DNA of 64,000 nucleotides. It comes from CAZDDB01 sp963843285. GTDB taxonomy: Bacteria; Acidobacteriota; HRBIN11; JAKEFK01. Below are positions 18,061-26,289 of this stretch, one piece after another (position 1 is the first letter of the stretch; every line of letters begins with the position of its first letter). Position numbers and translations under genes: made by a program. The notes beneath the pieces were generated by a model that ran no database searches, had not been told where the DNA came from, and was given only the letters and a program-made list of their open reading frames with translations. The stretch covers positions 1-64,000 of the forward strand of contig CAWJJO010000001.1 of the NCBI GenBank assembly GCA_963843285.1, given 5' to 3'.

Positions 18061-19952
18061 GTCACCAGAACACGGTCCGGTTCCGGCGCATCCTGAAGGG
18101 ACATCAGAAAGTTTTTCGATTTCTGTGAGGATTTCTTCCTGGTCTCCCACGAAGGGAAGATGATCATCTCCGGGTAGTTCCACAAAGGTGGCTCCGGGGA
18201 TTCGTTCTGCAAGGTAACGTCCCTCTGCGAAAATCGTTGGACAGCCCTTTGGTCATGCAAACGTTTCTTATCGTTGTCGCGCCTCCGCATCTCGTAGAGG
18301 CGGTAGCCTGCCTGCTCTGTATTCTCGATTGGAACCAACTCGAAGTGCTGCAATACCGCGAAGGCGAGCGGATACCGGTCGCGCTCGGCCCGATCGTCAT
18401 TGGTCGTTTCGCAATGCACGACTCTGCCGGTCTCCACTCTGCTCATCAGGTCGCGGAGCGTTGTTTCGGCACCCAACGAATCGAACGCAATGATGCGGCG
18501 CTCCGGGCCACAGAATAGTCCAAACAAGACCGGTTCGAGGGTCAGAATCCACGAGTTCGTCGGCGTCGATTGGCAGATGGCAGTTGCGGGCGCAACCCTA
18601 GTCGCGTACTCATCTTCGGAAAACTTCAGTCTCGCCCGTGCTCCTAGCACCACAGACCAACACACCGCCAGGCAGAACAAAGCCACAGACGCCCACCTCG
18701 CGATTCCACGCCCTCGCTTGACGCGGCCCAAATGTTGCCAAACACCATCAGCGCCAAACGCGATAGACAGCGCCAGCCACGGCGCCAGTTGGAGTGAGTA
18801 TCTCTGAAAGTGAAACCACGGGATTTCGCCGTACTGTGCGAAGTAGTAGGTGTGGCCGAACGAGCAGAAGATGAGAGCGTAGAGTGCCACGATCCCGAGT
18901 AACGGCACGGTCTCGCGCCAATGCGTTCGCGACAGCACACCGAGCAACACGAAGGGCCACAGAAAGGCGTAGGACTGCCATTCCAAGAAATGGGCCAGAT
19001 ACTTAGGAGCCAACACGAAGAGGTGCATGAACGCAAACGGTGGTGCAGATCCCGGACGCACCGCCTCGACGCTCGCAACCCGTCCGAGAGTGACGAGCAG
19101 AGCCAGCATCGCGCCGCTACTGCAAGCGAGGAGCAGCACAAGCCACGGATGCCGCGCCTCGCGCCAGGTCCTGCGAGGACTTTGCGTTCGTAGTAAATGG
19201 AGAGCTGGAATCACAAGCGCGAGAAGGAGGCCTTCTCGTTTCACGCAGGCACCAATACTTACGGCGAAGCAGAGTAGGAGCCCGTAGGGCCAGACGGAAC
19301 GGAACTCTGACATGTGGGGAGGTGGACGGTCAATAATTTGGTAGGAGGCGAAAAGCGCGCAAGCTGTGATGCCTGTTGCGGTCGGTTCCGCCAGCGACGA
19401 TGTAGCCAGCGCAAACCACATGGGTATGGTGAGGCAGGTGGCAGATGCTGCGAACGCGGGGACAGGATGCACGCCGACTTGACGGGCCAACAGGAAGATG
19501 ATGGCGGCGCAGATCGTCCAAAACACCGCAGAAATCACGCTTACGTATTTCAGTGAGTCGCCTGCAACTCTGGACATCCAAGACACCAGCGTGGCTAATC
19601 CCGTGGGGTGGGACAACAATCCAATAGCTGAGCACTGCGAGAGCGATCCGTCGAGGCACACCGGATTCAGTGAGGCGGCTCGCGCTTCCACGTTTCTCGC
19701 CATGAACAGCCCAGAGTACGTGTATTCGAATCCGTCTTCGTACTCTTGCCCGTAAAACATGTGACGTGAAGCCAGTACAGAGGTGACAACCGCCAACCCG
19801 ATTACGCACAACAGGACGAAGCCATTCTTTCGGAGGCATTGCCGAATCCCGTGATCGGCGAACATGGCCCACAACAACGAGATCAGGAACAACAACCACA
19901 GGACCGAGATGCCAATGTAGGTGGTTGTCACGCGATCACCCGCTGGTTCCAT
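18039..19952 (-). CDS. Multi-pass membrane glycosyltransferase-like protein (GT39/ArnT type)
   Basis: The open frame is 637 residues, but the last ~75 codons run through the hydrolase/cyclase remnant in a wrong frame, so the native end is probably near YRLYEMRRR (about residue 558). At least nine hydrophobic helices are visible (about 12-27, 45-60, 130-185, 195-215, 240-290, 310-345, 365-380, 400-440). An acidic loop, YGQEYEDGFEY (about residues 67-77), lies after the second helix, where PMT/ArnT-like enzymes keep catalytic acids. The substrate is unknown, probably a lipid-linked sugar. G+C is clearly higher than in the flanks, which suggests separate origin. Fold class moderately sure. Confidence 0.6.
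   Translation of the reverse strand: MEPAGDRVTTTYIGISVLWLLFLISLLWAMFADHGIRQCLRKNGFVLLCVIGLAVVTSVLASRHMFYGQEYEDGFEYTYSGLFMARNVEARAASLNPVCLDGSLSQCSAIGLLSHPTGLATLVSWMSRVAGDSLKYVSVISAVFWTICAAIIFLLARQVGVHPVPAFAASATCLTIPMWFALATSSLAEPTATGITACALFASYQIIDRPPPHMSEFRSVWPYGLLLCFAVSIGACVKREGLLLALVIPALHLLRTQSPRRTWREARHPWLVLLLACSSGAMLALLVTLGRVASVEAVRPGSAPPFAFMHLFVLAPKYLAHFLEWQSYAFLWPFVLLGVLSRTHWRETVPLLGIVALYALIFCSFGHTYYFAQYGEIPWFHFQRYSLQLAPWLALSIAFGADGVWQHLGRVKRGRGIARWASVALFCLAVCWSVVLGARARLKFSEDEYATRVAPATAICQSTPTNSWILTLEPVLFGLFCGPERRIIAFDSLGAETTLRDLMSRVETGRVVHCETTNDDRAERDRYPLAFAVLQHFELVPIENTEQAGYRLYEMRRRDNDKKRLHDQRAVQRFSQRDVTLQNESPEPPLWNYPEMIIFPSWETRKKSSQKSKNFLMSLQDAPEPDRVLVTLLYLFL
18050..18280 (-). pseudogene. 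Remnant of an alpha/beta-hydrolase-adenylate cyclase fusion protein
   Basis: One frame reads FAEGRYLAERIPGATFVELP, then GDDHLPFVGDQEEILTEIEK. This matches the end of the hydrolase domain that precedes class III cyclase domains in a well-known bacterial fusion family. The next frame continues FLMSLQDAPEPDRVLVTLL, the linker to the cyclase (usually followed by FTDIVGST). So one frameshift lies inside, and the cyclase domain is cut off by the methyltransferase remnant. Only about 70 codons survive. Not functional. Confidence 0.6.
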
Positions 19953-20103
19953 CCATCAGGATGTTTAACTCAGAGAGTGAAGAAAGCGCGATCTGAGAAT
20001 TTTCATTCCCAATCATCGTCCAACAAACGAGAGAGATCATCATCAGAACAAATCCGCAACATACCAAGAAATATGAGTTGCTTTGAGGAGTAGGGCCGCT
20101 CAT
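19936..20103 (-). CDS. Possible small single-helix membrane protein
   Basis: 55 residues from the ATG at 20103, overlapping the start of the glycosyltransferase-like gene by 17 bases. One hydrophobic segment (SYFLVCCGFVLMMISLVCW) would cross the membrane. No clear ribosome site, and a TTG-started longer version is also open. Low confidence; supported only by the overlap with the downstream gene and the membrane helix. Confidence 0.3.
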   Translation of the reverse strand: MSGPTPQSNSYFLVCCGFVLMMISLVCWTMIGNENSQIALSSLSELNILMDGTSG

Positions 20104-20607
20104 CACAGTGGAGGGCTCGACTGCGGTACTTCCACTTCCATGTTCCCGCCTTCTCCAGAGCGGCATCACGCTCAACGGCGCGTTGTCGCGATCACTGATC
20201 TACCAAACCTCGCTAACCCATATTCCCTTTTACTGTATGCGAAGCAATTTCGGAACTCAATGCTTCTGTCGAACTTTTCAGCCGGCACCAACCTCCAGAG
20301 AGTCCAGTAACTCGGTTCAGTATATTCTGTCTCACGCACCCGCAAAACTTTCTGCTGGAAATGTCCCGCTCCTAATGGAAATGGACTTATCCTCAAAAGG
20401 ATTTCTCAGTGCCGTGCACCAAAATCCGTAGAAGCGTTATAGGCTCCTGGCTATGCGTAAATACTAAACCGAATCACGGCCCAATAAAATCGTGCAATAA
20501 GATGTTAATGATGTAGAATTGGCAGAGAAAGAGAGGGCGAATCGATTCGGGGGCTAACGACATTGGCGCTGAAGCCTCGGTTTTGTGAAACATAAAGGGA
20601 AAGGCAC
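20104..20607. other. Intergenic region upstream of nuclease gene
   Basis: About 500 bases between the divergent membrane-protein and nuclease genes. I see no supported gene or RNA. It should contain the promoter of the nuclease, whose ribosome site is AAAGGGAAAGG at about 20595. Confidence 0.35.
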
Positions 20608-21495
20608 ATGAAACAGACAAAACTGCTATTACTCAGCCTTGTTGCTCTGATTTTTGTCGCTTCGATTTCTTGCTACGGTGCAGATTTTTCAGGAAAAGTT
20701 GTAGGGATTAGTGACGGCGACACCATTTCCGTCATGCATAACGGTAGGGAAGAAAAGATTCGTTTGCATGGCATCGATTCGCCAGAGTCTGGTCAGCCCT
20801 TTGGAAGCAAGGCAAAGCAGTTCACATCATCTTTAGCGTTTCGGCAAGTTGTACTGGTAAAGATTCAGGATTATGACCGATACGGTAGGACTGTTGGTAT
20901 AGTAGTTCTTCCAGACGGAACGATCCTAAATCAACTAATCGTAAAAGCGGGATTTGCTTGGTGGTACAAACAGTATGCACCAAGTGATGAAATTCTGCCA
21001 AAACTTGAACAGGAAGCACGCAAAGCCAAACGTGGGCTTTGGGCCGATCCGAAGGCAATTCCTCCTTGGGAGTTCAGGCATCCTGAGAAATCCTCAGTCA
21101 CAACAACGACAACAACTTCAACGGATGAGCTTAAGCGCCCTGCCGAAGAGAACACGAATCGAAACGTAACAGTGTATGCAACTCGCACCGGCTCTAAATA
21201 CCATGCGGCCGGTTGCAGATATCTGGCAAAAAGCTCAATACCGATATCGCTTGATGAAGCGGCAAAAAGATATAGCCCATGCTCGGTGTGCAATCCCCCA
21301 AGACCAACCGCGGCGGTGCAAGGGACCTCATCAGTTGAGGAACAACAGGAAAAAGGAATTAGCGTATATGTAACGCGTACAGGCAGTAAGTATCATCGTG
21401 CCGGGTGCCGCTACCTCAGAAGTAGTTCAATTCCAATTTCTCTTTCTGGGGCGAAACAAAGATATAGTCCCTGTTCGGTATGCAATCCTCCGTGA
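20608..21495 (+). CDS. Secreted staphylococcal-nuclease-like protein with two C-terminal Cys-rich repeats
   Basis: 295 residues. Residues 1-25 are a signal peptide. The SNase/thermonuclease OB-fold spans ~27-145, with DGDTI, RLHGIDSPE and DYDRYGRTVG carrying the expected Arg/Asp/Glu active-site residues, so a Ca2+-dependent nuclease outside the cytoplasm is likely. After a Thr/Ser-rich linker come two near-identical ~45-residue repeats (about 185-230 and 250-295). Each has TRTGSKYH, then GCRYL, then SPCSVCNPP. The His and three Cys per repeat look like a small zinc site, as in Ada-type metal-binding domains. The repeats may bind DNA or the cell surface (inference). Confidence 0.85.
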   Translation: MKQTKLLLLSLVALIFVASISCYGADFSGKVVGISDGDTISVMHNGREEKIRLHGIDSPESGQPFGSKAKQFTSSLAFRQVVLVKIQDYDRYGRTVGIVVLPDGTILNQLIVKAGFAWWYKQYAPSDEILPKLEQEARKAKRGLWADPKAIPPWEFRHPEKSSVTTTTTTSTDELKRPAEENTNRNVTVYATRTGSKYHAAGCRYLAKSSIPISLDEAAKRYSPCSVCNPPRPTAAVQGTSSVEEQQEKGISVYVTRTGSKYHRAGCRYLRSSSIPISLSGAKQRYSPCSVCNPP

Positions 21496-21638
21496 AGAGA
21501 TCTCTACTCCTCAGTGGAATTCTTTCCTGCAGCGAACAACTCTTGGTCGGCAGCACGTTTTACTTTTTCCCCGCCAGGAAAAGCAAGTTTGTGTTTCTTT
21601 TTCGACGACAGTTCAATGATGGGCAAAAGAATGGCAAT

Positions 21639-22784
21639 TCAGTTCTTTATCGGTTTGATGCCAACGCTGTGTTTTTCAAGAGAGGACTGAAAGAATCCCC
21701 CACACCGAGATCTCACGTTACAATCAGCGCAGAGGTCCAAATATATATTTTTCCAATCCGAGATCGATTTGCGAGCATATGGCCACAAGGATTGATCGAT
21801 TACGCATAGCTGATGATTGTAAATTGAAACGTCCAGACCAGCCAGGGAAAGGGTTTCGGTAGCTTCCCGGAGTTTCAGGCGATATTCGAGCGGATCGATC
21901 CACAGCTTATCGAAGTTGGCACGGGTGAAGCCAGCATTTTCCAAGCCCATCAAAGCAACGTGACAGGCAAACGGAAAGTTTCTTGCGATGAACTCCGCGA
22001 GTCTGGGCAACCTTTGGTATGTTTGTCTGTGGATAACGACACGGATCTCCACTGCAACATTTCTTTCTGCCAGATTGTGCAATCCGAGAACTGTTTGATC
22101 AAAAGCCCCTCGTGCTTGAACGACGTAATCATGTTCGCAGTCGACATCCGAGTACAATGGAATGCCAAGAATCAGGTCTGGATGACTTATCTCGGCTAGT
22201 CTTGCTGCAAACTTTCGATAGTAAAACATTCGTCCATTCGTTAAGACGTGCAAAGCAGTAGTGGGAAGTATTTTCTTGCAGTGTCGGATGAGCGAAAGGA
22301 ATCCATCTTTAAATAGTGTGGGCTCTCCACCTGTAATTCCTAACTCTCTGGCATCCGTATCCATGAGATCTATCGCCCGAAAAAGAACTGCAAGTTGGTC
22401 TGAATCATCAATCATCTTTGGCGGTTGCGAGCACATCAAGCAATAACTGTTACATTGTTCTGTGACAAGCAAAAAATTATGTGATGAATTCTTTCTGTAG
22501 AGCGTTCTAACAAAGCCATTCGGGTGTATCTGCACAATATCTCCATCGTCCAGGTAATCAAGACCATGCACAGAGTGAATTACTGGAATCTCCAAGCACC
22601 AATTGGGAGAGTGTTGCGGCGTAAGAACTGCTTGAACACCAACGGTGTAGGGAGGCACATCCTCTAAGTTCCAGAACATTACATAATCATGGCCGGTTGT
22701 ATCTGAAACCATACTTCTAGTGGTAACCTTACCGATTATTTCGGTCGCCAATCCCTTCGAAATACCTTGAGCATGGAGCCTCAT
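21639..22784 (-). CDS. hxsC: His-Xaa-Ser system radical SAM maturase HxsC
   Basis: 381 residues. The radical-SAM [4Fe-4S] motif is Cys111-x3-Cys115-x2-Cys118 (CNSYCLMC), followed by GITGGEPTL, the GGE motif that contacts SAM. Near the C-terminus CADCNVRSRCGG supplies extra cysteines for an auxiliary cluster. In the His-Xaa-Ser system HxsB and HxsC are the two radical-SAM enzymes thought to modify the HXS repeat peptide. Its ATG overlaps the hxsB stop as ATGA. Last gene of the operon. Confidence 0.85.
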   Translation of the reverse strand: MRLHAQGISKGLATEIIGKVTTRSMVSDTTGHDYVMFWNLEDVPPYTVGVQAVLTPQHSPNWCLEIPVIHSVHGLDYLDDGDIVQIHPNGFVRTLYRKNSSHNFLLVTEQCNSYCLMCSQPPKMIDDSDQLAVLFRAIDLMDTDARELGITGGEPTLFKDGFLSLIRHCKKILPTTALHVLTNGRMFYYRKFAARLAEISHPDLILGIPLYSDVDCEHDYVVQARGAFDQTVLGLHNLAERNVAVEIRVVIHRQTYQRLPRLAEFIARNFPFACHVALMGLENAGFTRANFDKLWIDPLEYRLKLREATETLSLAGLDVSIYNHQLCVIDQSLWPYARKSISDWKNIYLDLCADCNVRSRCGGFFQSSLEKHSVGIKPIKN

Positions 22785-24274
22785 TGTAGGCCCTCCGACA
22801 CTTCAGCTACATCCCTGTTCATGATCCAAGCCCAAAAGATCCGCCTAATGACGGAATCTGATTCGTAGAGCCTGATCAGATGCTTGATGATGAAGTAGTT
22901 CTTCTTGTGAAAATCATTTGTTGGACGATGACCCACTATATCTTGTTGAGTCGCATAATTGAAGACTGGATCTGTGCCGCAGTATGGCTGAAACGCACAG
23001 TCGGCACATCCCGGAAGAGACTCTATGCATGAAGAACGGACAATTGACCGGAGAAGCGCACTTCCGAAAATCTCTTGATACGAATCGCGGTGAACATTTC
23101 CAAGACGAAAAGTTGTATCTCCATTCTCTGCCAGCATTCTAGCCTCGTCAGATGCGTAAACGTCACCGTCGTAATTGTAAACAACGGCGCCAATCCCGGC
23201 CCCTGTAGGGGACTGCAGATCAACGTAACCGGTGGAGAATGATGTAAATATTTTGGTGAGTACGATCTGCGCATATTGTTCGACAAAGGTGCGCCCTCGC
23301 CGATTAATCTCGAGAATGTAATCAAGAGCTGTTTTGTAAAAATCAAGAAATTCTTCGATTCTGTATCCAAGAGATCGCACAGTTCTGAGCGCGAAACCAT
23401 ACGGACTTAATGGCCTCAGGAAAATACCGCTGAAGCCACAAGAAATATACTCATCCACAATTTCGTGTGGATAATTCAAACTTAGACGCGTACTTGTCAT
23501 CAAAGCTGAAACCTTGTCGGCTCCAAGAACCTCTCTGGCTTTTGCGATGTTGTTTATCGTTACGGAATAACTATTGTTGCCAGGTCTTGGGCGGTTGGCA
23601 TTATGTAGAAATTCAGGTCCGTCCAAAGACGTTGAGAGTAGAACATTATGCAAGCAAAAATACTCAAGAATGCTGTCTGTAATCAGTGCTAGATTACTGG
23701 CAACGACAAATTGAAGGGATTTTCCAGTTTGAACAGCACGAGATTCGCCAATCTCGATGATCTCGGCAATTCGATCAAAATTCAGTAAGGGCTCTCCACC
23801 CTGGAATTCGATCTTGATGGCCTCCGCAGGGCAGCGGAAGACCAAATCCAAGGCACGGAGCGCCGATTCTGAACTCATATCATAGCGCGCTCGGTCTGGG
23901 GTCACCCTCGATACCTGACAATACAGGCAAGAATGCTCGCAACGCAGCGTTACCACAAAGATATGCAACTTGGTAAACCCGGCCAGATGTGCTTTCTTTG
24001 TCCTATATTTTGTTGCAAGTAAATTCAGCGGTGTAATTGACTGGCTGTCACGAAGAAAATGTTTACCTTTCAGATCAAGGTAGACGTCCGTTTCTGGTCT
24101 GAGTTGATGTAAAACGAATGCGTTGAAGTCATTGTTCTGCAAAAGAAGATACTCTCCCACCTCATTGACCAATAACATTCTTTCTTTTTCAAAAGGCAGA
24201 AACCGGAACGGCAGCAATTGGTACGGTTGATTCGAACTGTAAAACTCGCGCTCCTCGAATTTTTTCTGAGCCAT
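22781..24274 (-). CDS. hxsB: His-Xaa-Ser system radical SAM maturase HxsB
   Basis: 497 residues. Cys112-x3-Cys116-x2-Cys119 (CEHSCLYC) binds the SAM cluster, and KIEFQGGEPLLNF provides the GGE motif. The C-terminus has a SPASM-like cysteine set (CIESLPGCADCAFQPYCG), then DPVFNYATQQD. Size and order match HxsB. It starts 4 bases after the small HxsD-like gene and overlaps hxsC by 4 bases. The enzyme would perform radical chemistry on the HxsA repeats. The product is unknown. Confidence 0.85.
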   Translation of the reverse strand: MAQKKFEEREFYSSNQPYQLLPFRFLPFEKERMLLVNEVGEYLLLQNNDFNAFVLHQLRPETDVYLDLKGKHFLRDSQSITPLNLLATKYRTKKAHLAGFTKLHIFVVTLRCEHSCLYCQVSRVTPDRARYDMSSESALRALDLVFRCPAEAIKIEFQGGEPLLNFDRIAEIIEIGESRAVQTGKSLQFVVASNLALITDSILEYFCLHNVLLSTSLDGPEFLHNANRPRPGNNSYSVTINNIAKAREVLGADKVSALMTSTRLSLNYPHEIVDEYISCGFSGIFLRPLSPYGFALRTVRSLGYRIEEFLDFYKTALDYILEINRRGRTFVEQYAQIVLTKIFTSFSTGYVDLQSPTGAGIGAVVYNYDGDVYASDEARMLAENGDTTFRLGNVHRDSYQEIFGSALLRSIVRSSCIESLPGCADCAFQPYCGTDPVFNYATQQDIVGHRPTNDFHKKNYFIIKHLIRLYESDSVIRRIFWAWIMNRDVAEVSEGLQ

Positions 24275-24278
24275 GAGA

Positions 24279-24503
24279 CTAGCGTTGGAGGTGGTGATCC
24301 AATGATATGTCCAACAGATATTTGAGAAAGGAATGTTTGACTTTGGCTTCGTCTTCGGGCCTTAGGGGTAACACATAGATTACACAGCCCTTCTCAGTTA
24401 ATTCAGAGGTCTCGATGGTGCAATACGGCCGATAGTCGCAGACGGCGCGTTCCAAACACTCCTTAGGATATATCGACCAAGAAATGTGAATCGAGTCACT
24501 CAT
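24279..24503 (-). CDS. Second HxsD-like small protein
   Basis: 74 residues. The segment IYPKECLERAVCDYRPYC, with a C-terminal FLKYLL, follows the same pattern as the neighbouring HxsD (VYSLEALFRTAYLFTDRCY ... FCNELI). It looks like a shortened paralogue. Its ATG overlaps the hxsD stop as ATGA, and it ends 4 bases before hxsB, so it is firmly within the operon. It may act as a partner subunit that binds the precursor or one of the radical-SAM enzymes (inference). The usual described set has a single HxsD. Confidence 0.65.
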   Translation of the reverse strand: MSDSIHISWSIYPKECLERAVCDYRPYCTIETSELTEKGCVIYVLPLRPEDEAKVKHSFLKYLLDISLDHHLQR

Positions 24504-24886
24504 CGTGAAATTCCCTTGGGATCGTCACGATAACCGGCTTCTGAAGCTGAGCCATCGAGTACGTCTGCTTCTGCGAATGCCTGGGCAACGATGAGTTCCC
24601 GTATTGTGTGAGTTTCACTGGCTATCATCGCCTGCAGTCTTTGGTTTATCAATTCATTGCAGAACTCACCTGAAAGCTTCAGCAGGTCGATGCTAGCTTC
24701 AATGGGGTGAAAATGAACTTCCACTGTGGATGGATCTGCCTCTACTTTCAAGAACAGGTAGCAACGATCAGTGAAGAGGTAGGCAGTCCTGAATAATGCT
24801 TCAAGCGAATACACTTTCAGATTAACAGTGATCGACAGGCCCCCATCAGATAATTTCGTAATCCAGGCAAGATCTTGCGCGCACAT
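24500..24886 (-). CDS. hxsD: His-Xaa-Ser system protein HxsD
   Basis: 128 residues from the ATG at 24886, which has GAGG about 9 bases upstream; a TTG at 24916 overlapping hxsA is also possible. The core VYSLEALFRTAYLFTDRCYL and the helix ELINQRLQAMIA... ending IRELIVAQAFAEADV are typical of HxsD as I know it. The role of HxsD is unproven; a small peptide-binding or scaffold function is likely. It sits between the precursor gene and a second HxsD-like gene. Confidence 0.75.
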   Translation of the reverse strand: MCAQDLAWITKLSDGGLSITVNLKVYSLEALFRTAYLFTDRCYLFLKVEADPSTVEVHFHPIEASIDLLKLSGEFCNELINQRLQAMIASETHTIRELIVAQAFAEADVLDGSASEAGYRDDPKGISR

Positions 24887-24903
24887 CGATCCAATCCTCG
24901 CTA

Positions 24904-25893
24904 CTAATTCGCCCAACGGACAAATTGAAACGTTTCGAAAACAGTTTTACCCACATTTGCGGTTGCAGATTCGTCTGTTCCTGCAGCCAACTCGACCTTA
25001 AGAGCATTTAGCGCAAATTCGGGTGTCACACCATGCCTGACGGTCCAGTTGGACAAATCACGTGACGTTTCCCACATCATAGTTCCAGCGGCTTTGACAT
25101 GGCGAAACCGCCAGAATCTATGCTCGGTCGGATTGTAGGGTACGCTACCAGACTGTATGACACCTTTGCTGTTAGTTTGGAATTCGAGAACCCCTTCCTT
25201 CAAACAGAATCGGTACCAATTCTGAGAATCTAGGACCAAAGAAAACAAGGTTCCTGCTGGGCTCTGGGCTGTTTCTGAAACCTCTACGGAGATTCGTACA
25301 TCACTCAGATCCCAGGAGCCCTTCGTAACATAGCCGTTGTAATGGCGGCCAGCTATCCCCGGCCGCGGAAATATTTCAACTGTGCCGCTTTTTTCACTTA
25401 AGCCTACCTTCGGATCGAATGCGGATGCTCCAGGGGTTAACACTCCTTCCTTCCACAATTCAGCCGACTCGCTGAAGTCACCCTTGAGTGTTTTTTGGAC
25501 CTTCACTGTTTCCTGACTCTCTTCTTCAACGGTGCTAGTCGGCTCAGCAGGGGCAGGCCTTGGAGTAGGCTTCGGAGGAGGGGTCGGTGTGGACCCGGAG
25601 TAGTGAGAAGCGTGAGAGGAATGTGATCGATGAGAGCTGTGAGAGCGATGACTCGCAAATTCATACAGCATCTTGTGTACTTTCGCAGCGCTGAGCACGA
25701 ACTTCTTCGAATATTTCGAAATACCAATTGTTGGTTCTGAAATGTCAACTCTCAAAGGAACTTCTGTTGCTTCTTGCGAAGAAGGTATTACAGCCACAGT
25801 TGCGCCAAGCGCCATCAATTTTGAAGCTTTGACGAAACGCCGGATCGAACTAAAAATCAGACTTGTCTTCTTTTTCCATTTTGGAAACTCCAT
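24904..25893 (-). CDS. hxsA: His-Xaa-Ser repeat precursor HxsA with fused lectin-like domain
   Basis: 329 residues. AGGAGGT stands 8 bases before the ATG. A basic N-terminus is followed by a hydrophobic stretch (~24-37). Residues 82-99 are six uninterrupted His-Xaa-Ser triplets: HRS, HSS, HRS, HSS, HAS, HYS. Then comes a Pro-rich hinge (~102-122) and a ~180-residue beta-rich domain with WDLSDVRISVEVSE and FWRFRHVKAAGTMMWETS, resembling a concanavalin-like/LamG sandwich. The HXS triplets are the expected site of modification by HxsB/HxsC. The large C-terminal domain is unusual for a RiPP precursor and suggests a display or carbohydrate-binding role. Confidence 0.8.
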   Translation of the reverse strand: MEFPKWKKKTSLIFSSIRRFVKASKLMALGATVAVIPSSQEATEVPLRVDISEPTIGISKYSKKFVLSAAKVHKMLYEFASHRSHSSHRSHSSHASHYSGSTPTPPPKPTPRPAPAEPTSTVEEESQETVKVQKTLKGDFSESAELWKEGVLTPGASAFDPKVGLSEKSGTVEIFPRPGIAGRHYNGYVTKGSWDLSDVRISVEVSETAQSPAGTLFSLVLDSQNWYRFCLKEGVLEFQTNSKGVIQSGSVPYNPTEHRFWRFRHVKAAGTMMWETSRDLSNWTVRHGVTPEFALNALKVELAAGTDESATANVGKTVFETFQFVRWAN

Positions 25894-26289
25894 GGCTCAA
25901 TACCTCCTGTGTGACGTTTTGAGTTCAGCAAAGTCTCCTCTGAAGTGGAATAAAAGAATAAAGTTACAAAGAAAGGAGCAGTCCGCCTCATTAGTCCGTG
26001 TTTGTTTTGATGATTAAATGCTACTCATAAAGGTTTTGTCAAGTGTGTTTATCCAATTGATTCGCACCTTTTTTTCCTCGAATCGTCACGTTGGCGATTG
26101 AGATCTACATTTACCAGACGATCTCACGCAGTTTCAGAGAAAACGACGAAAGAATTTAACTTCGAGCGATCACTGAACGTTTGATGAACCATGGTCATGG
26201 TTTATGAATATATGGACCATAGATACCGGTGGGACATTTACCCAAATTGCGGATGTTAACCTCCTTTATTTGAATGAAAACTCTAAAGT
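25894..26289. other. Divergent promoter region of the hxs operon
   Basis: 396 AT-rich bases between hxsA (minus) and the large membrane protein gene (plus). It must carry promoters in both directions. I see no further gene and no certain operator. Confidence 0.4.

Noticed and set aside
18644..19141. 165-codon minus-strand open frame in another phase
   Set aside because: The frame lies within the glycosyltransferase-like gene, whose membrane helices are in the main frame; high GC keeps the other frames open by chance.
25597..25650. Short-period repeat that could be taken for a microsatellite or CRISPR-like array
   Set aside because: It encodes the six His-Xaa-Ser triplets of HxsA. There are no spacers and no equal-length repeats.
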